NCBI GenBank assembly: GCA_004352715.1
Contig: SCFE01000101.1
Span: 433,253 to 497,252 of the forward strand
Direction: 5' to 3'
Length of the DNA stretch: 64,000 nt
DNA from: Hofstenia miamia
Taxonomy: Eukaryota > Xenacoelomorpha > Acoela
Shown here: positions 21,549 through 35,222 of the stretch, one piece after another
Layout: the number at the start of each line of letters is the position of its first letter
How positions within the stretch are numbered: the first letter of the stretch is position 1
Translations under genes and position numbers: made by a program
The notes under the pieces: generated by a model
What the model saw: only the letters and a program-made list of their open reading frames with translations
Database searches by the model: none
Told to the model about the DNA's origin: nothing

Positions 21549-23356
21549 AGATTGTGAAATTAGGGATTGCATGAAATCCCTAAAATTTAGAGAATTTATG
21601 AAATTGGCATTTCTTTTGCCTAACTTCATAAAAACACTAAATACCTAGATACTTCATGTATTTATTGAAAAAATATTAAACCTAACCCTAACCCTAATAC
21701 CGACCCCAACTTCTCAAACCTAGTTGCTTTATAAAATTTTTAAGTGAAATAGCAATTTCACAAATTCCTGAGATCTTAGAGATTTCATGAAATTCGTAAT
21801 TACACAATCTTACTGTAAAATATATTATATAAAATTTAAAACATTCAACGTTAATGTTTTTAAAAAAGTTATTCAAAAATGCTAGAAGCAGAAACTTCAA
21901 CAGTTCTAGTAGAACTATTTTCAGCAAAAACAAAGCAAAGTTCATCCAATGAAAAATCTTGAACGATCGAATCTACTTCTTCAAAGTGAAATAAATTTAA
22001 ATCGAAAATATGATTTCCCAACTTGTTTTATTTACACATCAAAGTAAATCAAAGTAATCTTATAATAAGTTATATCAATGCATATTTTTTAATTTTATGC
22101 ACTGTAAATTATCAAATTTTACCACGTTAATTAATTTGATAATTGAAATATAATGAAATTTTTTGCATTCAGTAGCAAAGTGTTGACTGAAGCAGAGATT
22201 AAAATGCTAATGTACATGATTATTAGCAAAGTTGTTAATGAGTTTTTTAAACAAATTCTAAGGGAGATAAAATTATTAAATAGAGGGTATACATTTTGTT
22301 GAAATAAAAAAAATTTAGAGTGGAAGCTAAGAAATTCGACAAGGGGTGGGGAAGGTTGTGGGTAAGAGTGGGATGATTGGTGAGGAGCGTTAAATTTTTT
22401 TGTTAATAGATAGCCTAGTTAGGGTTGACTGTAATGTTGCAATTTGATTTGAATGTTAATATCAAAAACATAACAAAAAAGACATACTAGACTAAATATC
22501 ATATTTTACAGTTCAATTTTAGGAAATTGTATTCAATCATAGCCAGAGGGAATAATATCAATGAGGCACGAAGCCACTCAATGATAGGCAGTAAGAAATG
22601 CAAAAGGATGAGAAAATGTAGTTGTAAAATATAAAAATTAAAATAATTGCACACATATTTGTAGCATTTTTTATTATTTCTAAAAGTAATATTAAATATC
22701 AAACAAGCTAAAATGATTATCAGAAATGTGTTGATGAGGAGAATTACAAAATCGGTTGGATTCTTTAAAAATTTCATTCTATATGGGTGTAAATAAATGC
22801 AAGTAGTCATTTTGGTTCTTCCAGTGTTGAAGCAACACGCTTTATGTTATCGATGAAACATAGCACAGGTAGACAAAGAAAAATGTGTATTTAAATATCT
22901 TACATTATAGGCATGTGCAGCGGGTAATAGATGTCGTGCATGCAATGTTTATGCAACATTATTGACCAGCTAGATGTGTCTGTGACCTCTTATAAATTGT
23001 ATGCAAATTAATTTGGTTATTGAAAAGAAATCAGACATTATGGTATCATTTTGTTGACTGTATTAATTTTCTCAGCAAGTTCATGCTTGTAGACATTAGT
23101 TTGACATACACATCAGCTTTAAGTACTTCTTTATCAATGCATTTCAGCATTCCTGGGAGAAGGAAATTGCCATCTCCATTAGAAATTTCCAAATGTGTAT
23201 TATTTAATTCATAGAGCATAGCTCATCTCTTGTGAAGCATTCATTTCTTGAAGGCAAACTTTACAAAGTTACAAATAAACATTAAAACAATAAGTAATTT
23301 AATAGGAAAATCTATTGCAACTTGAAAGGGACATGAACTTTCCTCAACCAAATATT

Positions 23357-23579
23357 AAGATATTAGAGCACACGGTGGTGCATGATAGAAAAAGATAAGG
23401 AACTCACTAACGAATAAGTTTCAAGATGTTAAACAGAATGTTGGAAATCGTCTGCTTNNNNNNNNNNNNNNNNNNNNNAAGATATTAGAGCACACGGTGG
23501 TGCATGATAGAAAAAGATAAGGAACTCACTAACGAATAAGTTTCAAGATGTTAAACAGAATGTTGGAAATCGTCTGCTT
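23357..23579. repeat. 101-bp direct duplication around a 21-base gap
   Basis: 23357-23457 and 23479-23579 are identical and abut the Ns at 23458-23478 on both sides. The pattern is that of two contigs with an unmerged overlap, not a biological duplication. Confidence 0.85.
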
Positions 23580-23999
23580 TGAATTGTAAGAATATTTATG
23601 TTGTTTTTAATGTCTTTAAATGCAATAAACTACAATAGGACAGCTGTAATAACAAACAAAATTAGCATTAAAGAAATTCTATTGACAATATTTTGCTGCA
23701 ATCTAAATATATATGATTGAGAAAAACATGTCTTTGTATTTCATGATCACTTGTGCAATGATTTTGGATATAAAAAATCGCTTCTTATATGCAAAACATC
23801 TGACTAAATCCGGACTTCTAAACGTCGAAAAGCGTTCACAAAAAAATCCACATTTCTTTCCTTATACTCAACTATTTTATTCATATTTGCAATTCTTTAA
23901 AAGATATTTTCTAGGAATTCAATGGAAATAATACTTTTCTCAAATAATTTTTTAGAATTCATCAATATTATTTTAAGATTTTTAAAAATGTAAGCTTAC

Positions 24000-24068
24000 C
24001 TTATACTCAATCATCATAGACATGGAATTTTTACAAGAAAAGGGTGTATGCCTATAGGACAGGTGCTT
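24000..24068 (-). CDS. Candidate exon, probably of the nested gene
   Basis: 69 bases between a strong acceptor (GGCTTTTCAG) and a strong donor (AAG/GTAAGC), open in phase 0 for 23 codons: KHLSYRHTPFSCKNSMSMM, then IEYK. Higher GC than the flanks. No family recognised and no direct link to the other exons beyond strand and position. Confidence 0.4.
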
Positions 24069-24099
24069 CTGAAAAGCCTAGAATTTCATTTTTCAGAAT

Positions 24100-25818
24100 T
24101 GAATCCAAAGTAGAAAAAGATGAAGTTCACTTGTCACATTAAATTTTATAGTACATGGCATATAAAGTTTCCCAAAATAATTTGGAAGCTGAAAATGATG
24201 CTTTTATTCTAACTCAATATTATATTTGTACAAAATATTATTAGGCGATTCTTTTTATGCACTGGTAGTCGAAGCATTTCCACAAATCATGTAATAGCTT
24301 ATAATCTCTAAATCAGTTACGTTTACAGATCATAATTCCTTCATATCTGGAATACAAACCCAGTTTACGGACATTAATTAAAGTGAAGGTATTTTCTAAG
24401 CAAAAGTGGTTAATGTTTTGATGAATAATGCACTCGTATCATGTGGGAAGATTAGCCGAAGGAGCTTATCAACTAACTGTGAAACGTTTTATGAGAACAA
24501 TAATTGATTACTTCGCCTTCGTGCAATGGAAATTATTCATAAATGTTTTATTCAAATCTATAATATGTAAGACTTATCAATTGTATGCACAAATATTTTC
24601 TTAGCCTAAAGATCACAGTCACTAAAACCAGTGAACAATTCTTTCGACCATGTACAACATAAGGAGTTTCAACAGTTAATCATCTATTTTTGTGCCCCTA
24701 TTTTTCTGAACGGCGATAATAAAATAAAATTTTGAATATTGTAAATAGTCTTGACATTGATTGCCATTGATGGAGAGAGAGAGAATGCATGTAAATGTTG
24801 GCAGAAAAATATTTGATTGCAAATACAAGTAATAAAAACCCATTAAATGCTCTAATGAAACTTTTGAAGTTTATGCTAAGTTCTGGGTGGAGGAAAAGCA
24901 ACCATTATTTATGTCCAAATTCAGTAAACCTCGCATAATTCAGATGAGATTTTAATCCTGACCTTGTACTCGTTGTTGAATTTAGTACCGCCAAAGTGTC
25001 AAAATTGATACAAATTACAACAGCACACATATGCACCTATAGTACATAATGATTCTCAACTTGAATGTGAAAATTTTTTTATGTCAACAGCTGACTGAGT
25101 TTCGTTGTTTTATGTGGTCAAAGCAAAAAAGATACTTATCCCTCGCCAACGAAGACGACTACACTTTTTCCAAGTTTAATATAGAAAGCGTCAATTGAAA
25201 TATATATGACTGAAGTTGTAATATAGAACTCTTATTTGCAATATCGAAAGCATTAGATGTAATATTGATGTTGGTCAATTGTAATGTAGAAGTGAGAAAT
25301 TTAATTTAGAAAAAACAATTTGTAAAGTAGAAATCCGATATTTGTAATATAGATGTCATTTGAAACATTTAAATCATTAACTTGATTTTTGAAAATACAA
25401 ATGATGTTTAAGTTACATGTTCAAGTAACTTTTTTCCATCTTGTAAAATATATTTGTCTTCATGACTTACCTTTTTCAAGATTAAGCTTGGAAAAGGTGT
25501 AGATAACAGATGTTTAAAGCAAAGCAAAGCATGATATTAAACGTTTGATTTTAATAATAAGAAAATGTTGCTATGAAAATTAATGTTCACAACGGTTTGA
25601 AGTTAAATGGAAAAATAAACAAAAATTAAATTATGAGTAAAAAAGAGATTTTTACTTTCATCTCAATTTTCAAACAAAAAACAGTTCTATAAAGACACTT
25701 TTACACTTGTGTTACTTTCAGTTTCAGAAAGCAGAGGTTTCCTAATTGCAATTAATTAATTCAACATGCTTGTTCAAAGGAAATTTTGAATTTTTATTCT
25801 TCTATATTAGCATTATAA

Positions 25819-25878
<60 letters not shown>

Positions 25879-28800
25879 TAGCTTAGAGTATAAGCATGAT
25901 TTGGCACTTTAAAATTTTCTTAAATTTTTCATAGTTTGTAACATTCATTTCTCATTGGAATACAGAACATACTTTAATTAATGGCACTTCTTAAAGCTCA
26001 GGGAAAATTTTTGTTTAATTCCCTGGAAAAGTGGTGTTGAATAACGTCTTTACTTAACGCCAGGTAATAGCACCATAAATAATTCATAAGTTATATATGC
26101 TGCTTCACTGCATCACCAACAGTTGAAACATTTACATGTACTGTATATCAATTTGTTAAATTATTGGAGCAAAATAATCGACGCTGCATTAAAATAATCT
26201 ATCACTAAAAATATGGATAAAGATTTTAGACTTGCACGATTGGACAATGTAATGAAATTAGAAATGCAAATCTGAAAACTGAATTTGATAATTCCTACTG
26301 TGCATTTCTCAAAAGAATTGTGATTGACGTACTGTAGCAGACAAATGAAGATGAGTTCAATTGGTAGACAGTAGGTTGACATCCAACATCAATTTCATCT
26401 GTACCACAATCCTCAATTGGCTATTTATGCAAATGATTTCTGCGAATGATATATTTATATCAAATTTACAATATAAAGGAAATTCAATATCTTAAGTGAA
26501 AATTTATTTGAAAGATATCGCATGTAAGTTATAGCCATTTTCAATAGAGTGGTGACAAATTTTAAATCATTTAATATGAATTTTCAGAGTGTACCCAAGG
26601 GTAATTTTAATCACAACCTTACGATTTACAACATAAAAATGAGGACGAAAAACACTAGCAACAGCAAATTTGCAGGCATTCAGGGTATATCATATTACAA
26701 ATTCCATTGCCCTGTGTATAGCTAAACAATCGTATTTGACCTGCAACAAATAGAAGTTAAGTTGCCATTTCACTGATTTGCCAAGCTATTTAAAAAACAT
26801 TGCAAAAAGTGCAATAGATTTTAGAAATAATTTAGTTCAAANTTATGTACAGCAAATAAATCGACTTTCAAATATAAAAAATTCTTGTTAATTATGAATT
26901 TCATCGCATTACTTGATTTTCAATGAAACAAAGCGTATGAATAGGCACAGATAGGTTCAAATTGCTCATTCTTTGCTTTGGTTTCCAAAGGAGCTCGTTA
27001 CATCAATTGGTAATTCGCCCGCGTATTGCTTCGGTTGCCTCATTTTAGCTTGATGGACTCGTTACTCGCAAAATCATAATTAGAGGAAGCCTTGGAGTGG
27101 CACTTGACATAAAAAGCATAGCCTAACAAAATTTCCATATAATACGACTTCTTAATGAAGAAATCAATAGAACTTATTTTATACACGTAAAACTACTGAG
27201 GGAGTTAACTATCTACAAAGAGAAATATCAAATATTTCCCCAATATATTTACAATTAAAGTATTCTTGCAAAATTGACATTACAAAATAAATTCTGAGGA
27301 ACAGAAAATGTAATTCAACATATCGAAACTTTCAAAGAATACAATAGTTTTTGTAGTTTTTTTATCAATTGTTTATACATTCTATTTGCTTAACAAATAT
27401 GTCTGAGGAAACTTAGGTGTCAAAAATATTTTTAAAGAACTTTAGTCAATCATCAGAAATATAATTATATAATTCTGCATATAATTGTTTCATTCCAGAA
27501 AATGTATTTTTGTCCCAAAACCCATTATTTCCATAAAAACTAATCTTTGTGAGTAATACCATTTCTTTTAGCCAATTTGTCGCTTCCTCTCCATTTCTCC
27601 CAATTAAGAATAATATTCCCCCATACTCTTACAACATGTGTACATGTAAATATTGAATATTCTCAGCAATCTTACGTCGGAAAGGACATTTTGCTAGACG
27701 AATTAATCACCATCTCTCTGGTCATTTAAGAGTTGAGATCAACATCCTATTAAGGAATAAATTTTTTGAATATTATTGAAAACTAAATACCCAATAATAT
27801 AGGAAGAAATATTATGTAAATTAATGAATAAACAGAAAAATTAATATAGCACCGATATTTTTAGTACATGCAATATATATATATATGTATATGTATAGTA
27901 TTGACACATATTTTTAATTAGAAGTTATTTTTGACTCTATCAGGTATAACATTTTCCAAAAATGGTTTTATAGAATTTCTTCAAAATTCTTTACAATAAT
28001 TAAAGTTGAAATGATGTATTATAATGTATGGTATTAACAGAAGCTTCAAAATGAGCAGAACTCTCATATGCTAGTCATTGATCATTTCCAATGATATACT
28101 ACAGAAACTTCAGTTGCCAATAAGCTAAAATAGACCTTGATCTAATTTCACAATCTGACAGAAAAATTAGTCAAACTACACAATTATTTTCTCAGCAGAC
28201 TTTTTTTATTAAAATTTTAAAATAATTTATTTTATCAAATAATCTCTCACAACATTTCCTTAAATCTGAAAGAACTTTCCATGTCACAGGGAGGTAACTA
28301 TTGCAATACTTTTTGTTATAGTTCTTAATATATAATATTATAAAATTAAAACATTGAAATGTTAACAGAACATTGAATTTATCTTTCAAATGTGAATTAG
28401 TTTCAATGATACGATATTTTATTGTTTAAATTCTCTTTCGTTTTAACAACTGACATAAATGTGAATTTGGTAATTGGGTTAAGTTCTCATCAAAAAGTAT
28501 ATTTTAATTGATTACGTCCAATTCAGTTGTTAGATTAGTTTGGCATTTACAAAAATTGTTTAAATTTTATTAATATGAATTCATAATAAAAGGCAAAATA
28601 TGTGTTCATTGGATAGCTATACAGAAACTGAGCACCTTCTGCTACGAATGTGTGCAAATTTACAATTTTTGAATTAATTATCATAGCAACTTTTGTTTTA
28701 ATTAACAAGATTTCTCGCAAGCTTTCACAGGGTAGAAAACATAGTTGCTGTGGTGACGTTGAATATATCGGGCTAATTCAAGCCTTGCCGTTGCTAAACT

Positions 28801-31800
28801 GTGCTTATTTCCATATTCCTGACACGTTCCAAATCCGATTATGGCGCATGTATATGCATATGTTGCTATTGAGAGGAATTTTTACACTAGATTATCCTTC
28901 AAGAATTAAAGTAAATTTTGACAAACAATCTACAAAGTTTGTCTAACATAAAGTTTCGAACTAAACAAGATTAACAATCAAATGATATAATCGGGATATA
29001 ATCGAATCATGCAAAATTTAGAAATTTATAATCACACTTATTCTCAGTTTTGGAAATGGGCCGACTAAAACTAGACCAGTTGGGTCCAGATTGATCCGCG
29101 GCTACCCAAAAATAATTGTTTTAAAAATTGGTTTGGGGCTAGGCAGATCTTTAAATTCTATGGGAATGTAAGTTTTTTAATAAGAATTATAAATAATGAA
29201 GTTTACAAAATGTCTAAAACTTGATGAATTCAGGCCTTTCCAATTTCATAATATTAAAAAAGCTTTGAACAAATCGAATCAGATACCAACAGATGTTCTG
29301 TTATTAAAAACGCATTTTCATGCGAATTTTACTTTGAATTGCCGTGCTTGTGCTTAAGTAAATGAACTGGGATTTGGCCAAAAATATCGAATTATAAATA
29401 ATAGAATGCTCTAATGAATTGTTGGTAAGATGACATTTTTTGAAATATCATGCTAGCCGGTTTATATTTCGCACATTTCTGATAGTTGCTAAAATTGTAG
29501 ACACAAATTATAAAATTAATGCATGTAAAATTTGACCAAATTTTGCAAGAATTTGTAGACAAAGAACAGTGATGGAACGCAATATAAATCGTTTGATTTA
29601 CTGTAAGTAATTCTTGACAAAAATAAATATTAAATAACTCCCTCGAGTGGGAAGATTGCGGCCAATTAGAACGCACTTTGTGCTAAGAACCGTTTATCTT
29701 GAAGGGGCTGCTCAAAAGGATGCTGTATTAGTCATGGGAACTAAGGAAATGCAGAAATCTCATGAGAATAGCAGACAAGTTAATGTGAAATTATAGCAGT
29801 CTATTAGTCTTCGGGAAAACAACCTTGCAAACACTAAGTGGCCTCTTTATGTGTTTTAGACAATGAGAAAATTTATTTAATTAAACCAATATCTCCTTAA
29901 AATATTTAAGCAAAATGTTAACAGAATTTCAAATGCCTTTAGATTAATTATGCAAATCTCTCTACAAATATGAATTACTATGGGCTGTTTAGTATCCGGA
30001 TTTACAAAGTTAGAAACTGAGCGAAGAAGAAAGAGATCATTATTATTGACAATTGACCACAACACGCCTACATCTGTTAACAATAGCAATCAATTGGCTC
30101 TAAATTTTAGTAAAGAATCCAATTGCAAAATTTCATCTGCAATAATTTTCTATATTGCATTTAGAAGAAACTTAAAGCTAAAAACTATATTTGAGCATAG
30201 CAATGCAACTTAGAAAAGCTAACTAAAATAATTTAGAGACAGTATATGCAATATGTTGTCTCTACAATTAGTAGACAGCTTCCCTTAACGAAAAAGCAAG
30301 CCAACGTCTAAACTATTGTGTTGGGTGAAATATATTTTTTTATGACCGAGTAAAACATTTACGTGCGTAAAGGGCAACAGCAAAATATGTTGGAAATTTC
30401 GTAAATACCAGAAAGGTGAATAGGATTAAAGCCAGGAAATTTGACAGTTATAGCATAATATTCTGATTTCTTTGAATGGCTTTCAATCATTTCTGCTTGG
30501 ATCGAATACGTATCGGCATTTCTGGAAAATTAAATTGTTTCAGATCTGCAAACTTCGATACTGAATTAGTGTAAAGAAAATTATTTTGACAAACATAAAT
30601 ATACATAACTTTTGAATTTACTGGATATGATTTTCCAAACATTGGTTTCTCATCGGATTTCATAATTTAGTATATGCTAATCTCTGATTTAAATCGGTAA
30701 AATTTATATTTAGTTCTAACTACATGTATGATGCATAAGGTGGCTCGAAGAGACAGTTTCAACTATACTTACATGCAAATGTTTGTAGAATCTTGAAATA
30801 GTTTTTGCTTGAGGTTCTAAAATCTCATGTGTGAGGTCATTCGTCAACTAAACTTTTGGCATTGCCAAGTTTTTTGGAGCAATGATCTGAACCTATGCCC
30901 GTTAGTGTGACTCTGAATAATCATTCAGTATGGAATTTTACTGTTCCAGTCCCATGGAACATGAATCTGAGACTAAGTATTTCACTTCAACAGGGAGTTT
31001 AAATGAAAAGTTGCAACCGAATATTACTTCTTCTTTTTACCAAAATAAAAATTATGCAGTAAATCACATGCAGCCACGAAACCAGAAAATTTAATGGGGC
31101 TAATAAATACTGGCCACTTCGCAGCCCTAAGCTTTATCGAAAGCTAGTATTCCACAATTATTAATGTTAAAATCTCAGTTACGAAATCTCGGTCTATGAA
31201 ATTTATGGGAAAAAATTTCAGTTTATAGCCAGTTTGGGATAAATTTGTTAAAAGTATACATCCAAAACATTATTCACATTAGTAAGATATAACTTACTAC
31301 TGCGTCTTCCGCAATTAACAGAAATTGAAGTAGCATCTATCACGGAATTCCAGTTCATTATCACCAATGACTAATGGACATGGCACTAATCTTCAGGGTT
31401 TCCATTTATTTTATAACCAGGATTGACAGTTGGTACATAAAAAATTAATGCATGAAGCTTAAAATCAAACTAGGGTAGGCTTGTATTAATTAGTAAGCGT
31501 GATATTTATATAAACACACTGATTCATTCCTCGTAATAATGACATTTGTCAGAAAATAGGAAATACTTGGCGATAGCGGGTATTCCATAGAGACCGGCAC
31601 AATATAATGGAAAGAGATAAGCAACAGGATATGCAATTGTTTCACTAATGGTTTCAAATGCAAAATCATTGTGATCAACAGAACTTTTCCACAAAATTAA
31701 TTTAGTGTAATTAATTATTACTTGAAAAAATGTTATTTTGAATTAAGTCTATTAAAATATTATTATAAAATTGAATTATTATAAGCATGCATTACAGATT

Positions 31801-34800
31801 GACAATGTGTTCTACAACCTTATTTTCTAACTCGCTTTATTGAAATTTATATTCAAGATTAATAACTAATATCTAAAAAGTTTAATAGTGCCAACAAATC
31901 ACCCAGTTCTTTGTTGAATTTTGATGGTCTTGCCCACAATCATGTTTATAAATCAAGGACAATATTGAGGTTGGGAAAACAAAATCAGATGTCATGACAA
32001 TTTTGGGCTCAACCGAAACACTTAGTGCGGATTTTGAGAATTGACATTTATTTTAAAGCCTAAGTTTTTTGTAGAAACTCTACGAGACATGTTATGAGAA
32101 ATCATAGTTGGCAAAACTGTCAGATTTGCAATTGAGCAAGGAATTGCAATTTTCTCATTTCCACCTTCAACAGGTGTAGATATTGAAGCATTTTTCGTAG
32201 CTCATCGCTAGCACAAAAACTGTAAAACTTGAAACAATTTTTTTAAATATAGTAAGAGTTTGTATAAGCCTATGAATTGGAAACTTCCAGTAAAACTTTG
32301 CTAAGATCGCTTGTAAGGTGAAAATAGTCAAAATATGGTGGTATTGGGTAAAAAGTGTTAAAAATTATATTATTGGTTATCATTACGCAAATGGCAATTA
32401 GTAAAAAATAAATTTTAGAAAAATTCTGGGAAATTGATGTTGTATATTTATGGGGACAACTTACACCTCAATTTTCCTATATAAAATGGAATATTTTAGA
32501 GTAACATTTCTATTAAGCATAAAATTTTTCAAATTTAGGTATCTAATTAATTTGCTTATAACTGTGGAACTGTAGGCAAGACAGAGAAGGATATGGACTG
32601 GGTAATTTCAATTTGTGGTTTTTGATGATGTTTCGGGAAAACGGAAAATTTGGAAAAGTGTTTTTTGGCAAGAATCATTTAAAATTTCAAAATGGGCCAA
32701 TTACGTATTAATTTATTTCTATCGGACTCGGGTCAGGCAAAGTCGAATTTCATCCTAAGGCTACGGCCGTTATCCATCTCTGAATCAAACGGTCAATATC
32801 TTTAAAAAAACTGCATGCATTTTTTGAATAAACCTTTTTTTGAGTTTTATATTTTGAACATAAATTTCATAAAACACAATTTAGGCCTATAAATGAAACT
32901 AAAGGTGTCTTTGAATTTGCAAAATTTCGAGTGATAGTGTGTACGGTTTTTCAGACGATGAGATCAGAAGTGTGACTATCGTTTGTATTCTACAAAGCTT
33001 TGTAGGGACACCGCTGTTTGCCAATCGTTTATACATTCAAACTGCTTTGGGGAATTATACAAATAGTAAGTGTGTATTTTGCGGTAGATTTAACAAATAT
33101 AAAATATATTAAACAGAAGCTCGATTTGACAATGTTCGAAAGATTATTTACTTTACTAAGCATTTAGTAATTTTATCATTAATTATAAGTAAACGTGTCT
33201 CTTCGATTCTATAAACGAAAGAGATTAACTGCGTAAAATATAATCGAAAATTTGCAAAAAAAATTATGGGTACGCCATTATAAATAATTTGCTCTAAGCA
33301 AAAACAGTACCTAAATTAATTTAAGCAATTGCTAAGAAATGAGAAATATGTTTAGGGTCAAAATACAGACAGTGTTGACATGTTGAAACCATAGGGTGTT
33401 TCTAAGAACTGTTTAGAACTAATAATTATATGCGTTTTCCACAGATCGTAGTACCTTGAAGTGGTTCTGTCTAATAGCAAAAAAATTGTTTTAGGCGCAA
33501 TCGCAATTTTATGCAAATCCGTAACTGTATTCGTACCCCCAACTCTTTAGTATGTACATGTATTACACCCGGGTGAAAAAATCGAAAATCGTGCTAACAG
33601 TGGTTTGCAAGTAGACCATTCAATAATGAAAAAATCTTGAAGTCTCAATACATTGATGAAAAGTACGGCCGAGATCTTCTTCAATCTGTAGTTTTAAATA
33701 AATGATGAATATTTCATATTATAAATTCTCGAAAATTACTTTATAAAGTTAAGCACCATAGTGACCTTATAATTTTCCATTTGATAATTATTTTCCCTTC
33801 CCACTTGACAGTGTTCAATCTTAAGGATTAAATCATTTCCACAAGATTAGTACAAAACATAATAAAGATGAGGTGTTGTTTATTTAGATAATTATATAGA
33901 TTTAACTATTAATTTATTCAGCAACAGGCGGCTTAAGACAATGCCATTGATCAATTTATTGTCGTCTGACAAGTGCCAGATGGAATAGTGCAATTGACTA
34001 TTTCTGCAAAGTGTATTTATCAAATAATCCTGCCAATAACGTGATTGTAATTATTCATTTATCAATAATTTTGGAATTTTGTTCCTTCTCGCATATAAAC
34101 GATATTGAAATTTTTTACAATCCAATTGTCATTGTCAATATTACAAAAGGTTCAAGAGATAACATGAAATCAAATCTACGGATCAGAATTTCGTTAGTCC
34201 CGGTTCGATCCCATTCTAGTCGCATGCAATTGTCTGGCAAGGTAGTCCCATGTCCATGTGGTCCCACTACATAACTTCTATTTTTGTTAAAATGAGTAAT
34301 ATTCTAAAATGCATAGTCTCATTGAAATATTTAGTCTCAGATCCCAGTGACATGAGACTCAATGGTCCCGTTTTAATCAATATTTCTCAACAAATTGGAA
34401 CACTTTAGCATCTTATATATAGCATTGTAAAACGTTTGCGCAATTATTTTACTTCGAACTTTGCATTTTACATTGATTGATATTGTCATGTTTCTAGATT
34501 TACATTTTGTGGGAATGCTACTCCATTTTCACTGGAGCCTCAAACTTGGAGATGGCATTGGAGGAATCTACCATAAATGATACAATATTTTATGGGCTTA
34601 GCCATTTCGGGTTGTGATTGAACGTTCTATGCCGGCCCATTTGTAACTCTGCATGTATCGTAACATATTTTTAACATATTTGCTAATATTTTTAACAAAG
34701 AGCTTCTGTACAATTTCATAAAGAGGTCTTAAAAACTTAAATTTCCAGAATCCGAAATGGATTTTAATTGAATATATCTATATATCTAGTGATTTGAAGA

Positions 34801-35222
34801 CGTTGTGCGAGAGTGTTCAATAAAGCAATGGAGATCAAACGCTAGAAATGTGAAACAAGGGAAGTCAATTAGTAATATAAGAAAAGACTGATTTCTTTCA
34901 ACACTTCTAACTTAAAATTAATTCAAACAATAAACTCGCTTTCAAATAGAATTTTATTTATAACCAAACTCCAGCCAGAGAATTAACTCAGCAATTTTTG
35001 AAAGAAGTTTTATTTACTTAGATAAACATTTTTGTCGAAAGTGCACCACAAAGGAATTCACTTTCATTGAAAGAACAAAGCGAAAACCATGGTCATTGAT
35101 TTAAACTAAAACGAATTCGATTAAGAGCGAAGTAGGAAGTAATTTTCACCGAAGTTCTTTAGTTAAGCTAGCTAAGGCATTCACTAAACACGAATTTCAA
35201 AAAATACATCGGAGCACCTTGA
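24100..35222. other. Long AT-rich intron stretch, no gene supported
   Basis: I saw (TA)n at 25820-25872, isolated coding-like snippets too weak to call (for example minus 27083-26990 and minus 28880-28700), GC-richer patches at 29055-29150, 32705-32790 and 34190-34390, and a pair of inverted blocks at about 30960 and 34330. One ambiguous base lies at 26842. Nothing else could be supported. Confidence 0.5.
25820..25872. repeat. (TA)n microsatellite
   Basis: TA run of about 53 bp. Confidence 0.95.

Larger units (their letters stand above)
19905..23000. other. AT-rich intron sequence, no gene supported
   Basis: Contains (TA)n tracts at 20355-20382 and 21513-21545 and a G-rich patch at 22335-22390. 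The open frames here are Ile/Leu/Phe/Lys-rich and typical of chance. Confidence 0.55.

Noticed and set aside
21681-21700. CCTAACCCTAACCCTAA, resembling telomere repeat
   Set aside because: Fewer than three units of the animal telomere motif, with no extended array; chance or a trivial interstitial trace.
23037-23200. Minus-strand coding-like stretch (GMLKCIDKEVLKADVYVKL) behind a good acceptor CTTCTCCCAG
   Set aside because: No credible donor; its required phase does not fit any neighbouring candidate; kept out as too weak.
24940-25045. Minus-strand frame with INFDTLAVLNSTTSTRSGLK
   Set aside because: About 44 open codons with only weak splice sites; compatible with chance in 64 kb.
25466-25530. 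Strong donor AAG/GTAAGT on the minus strand at 25465
   Set aside because: No acceptor gives a sensible exon upstream; an isolated donor-like word is expected by chance.
28700-28880. Minus-strand frame (GNKHSLATARLELARYIQRHH)
   Set aside because: Coding-like composition but no splice sites, start or recognised family, and the plus strand is open as well.
34195-34215. GGTTCGATCC resembling a tRNA B box
   Set aside because: The flanking bases do not pair as a T-stem, and no acceptor stem or A box is found upstream.
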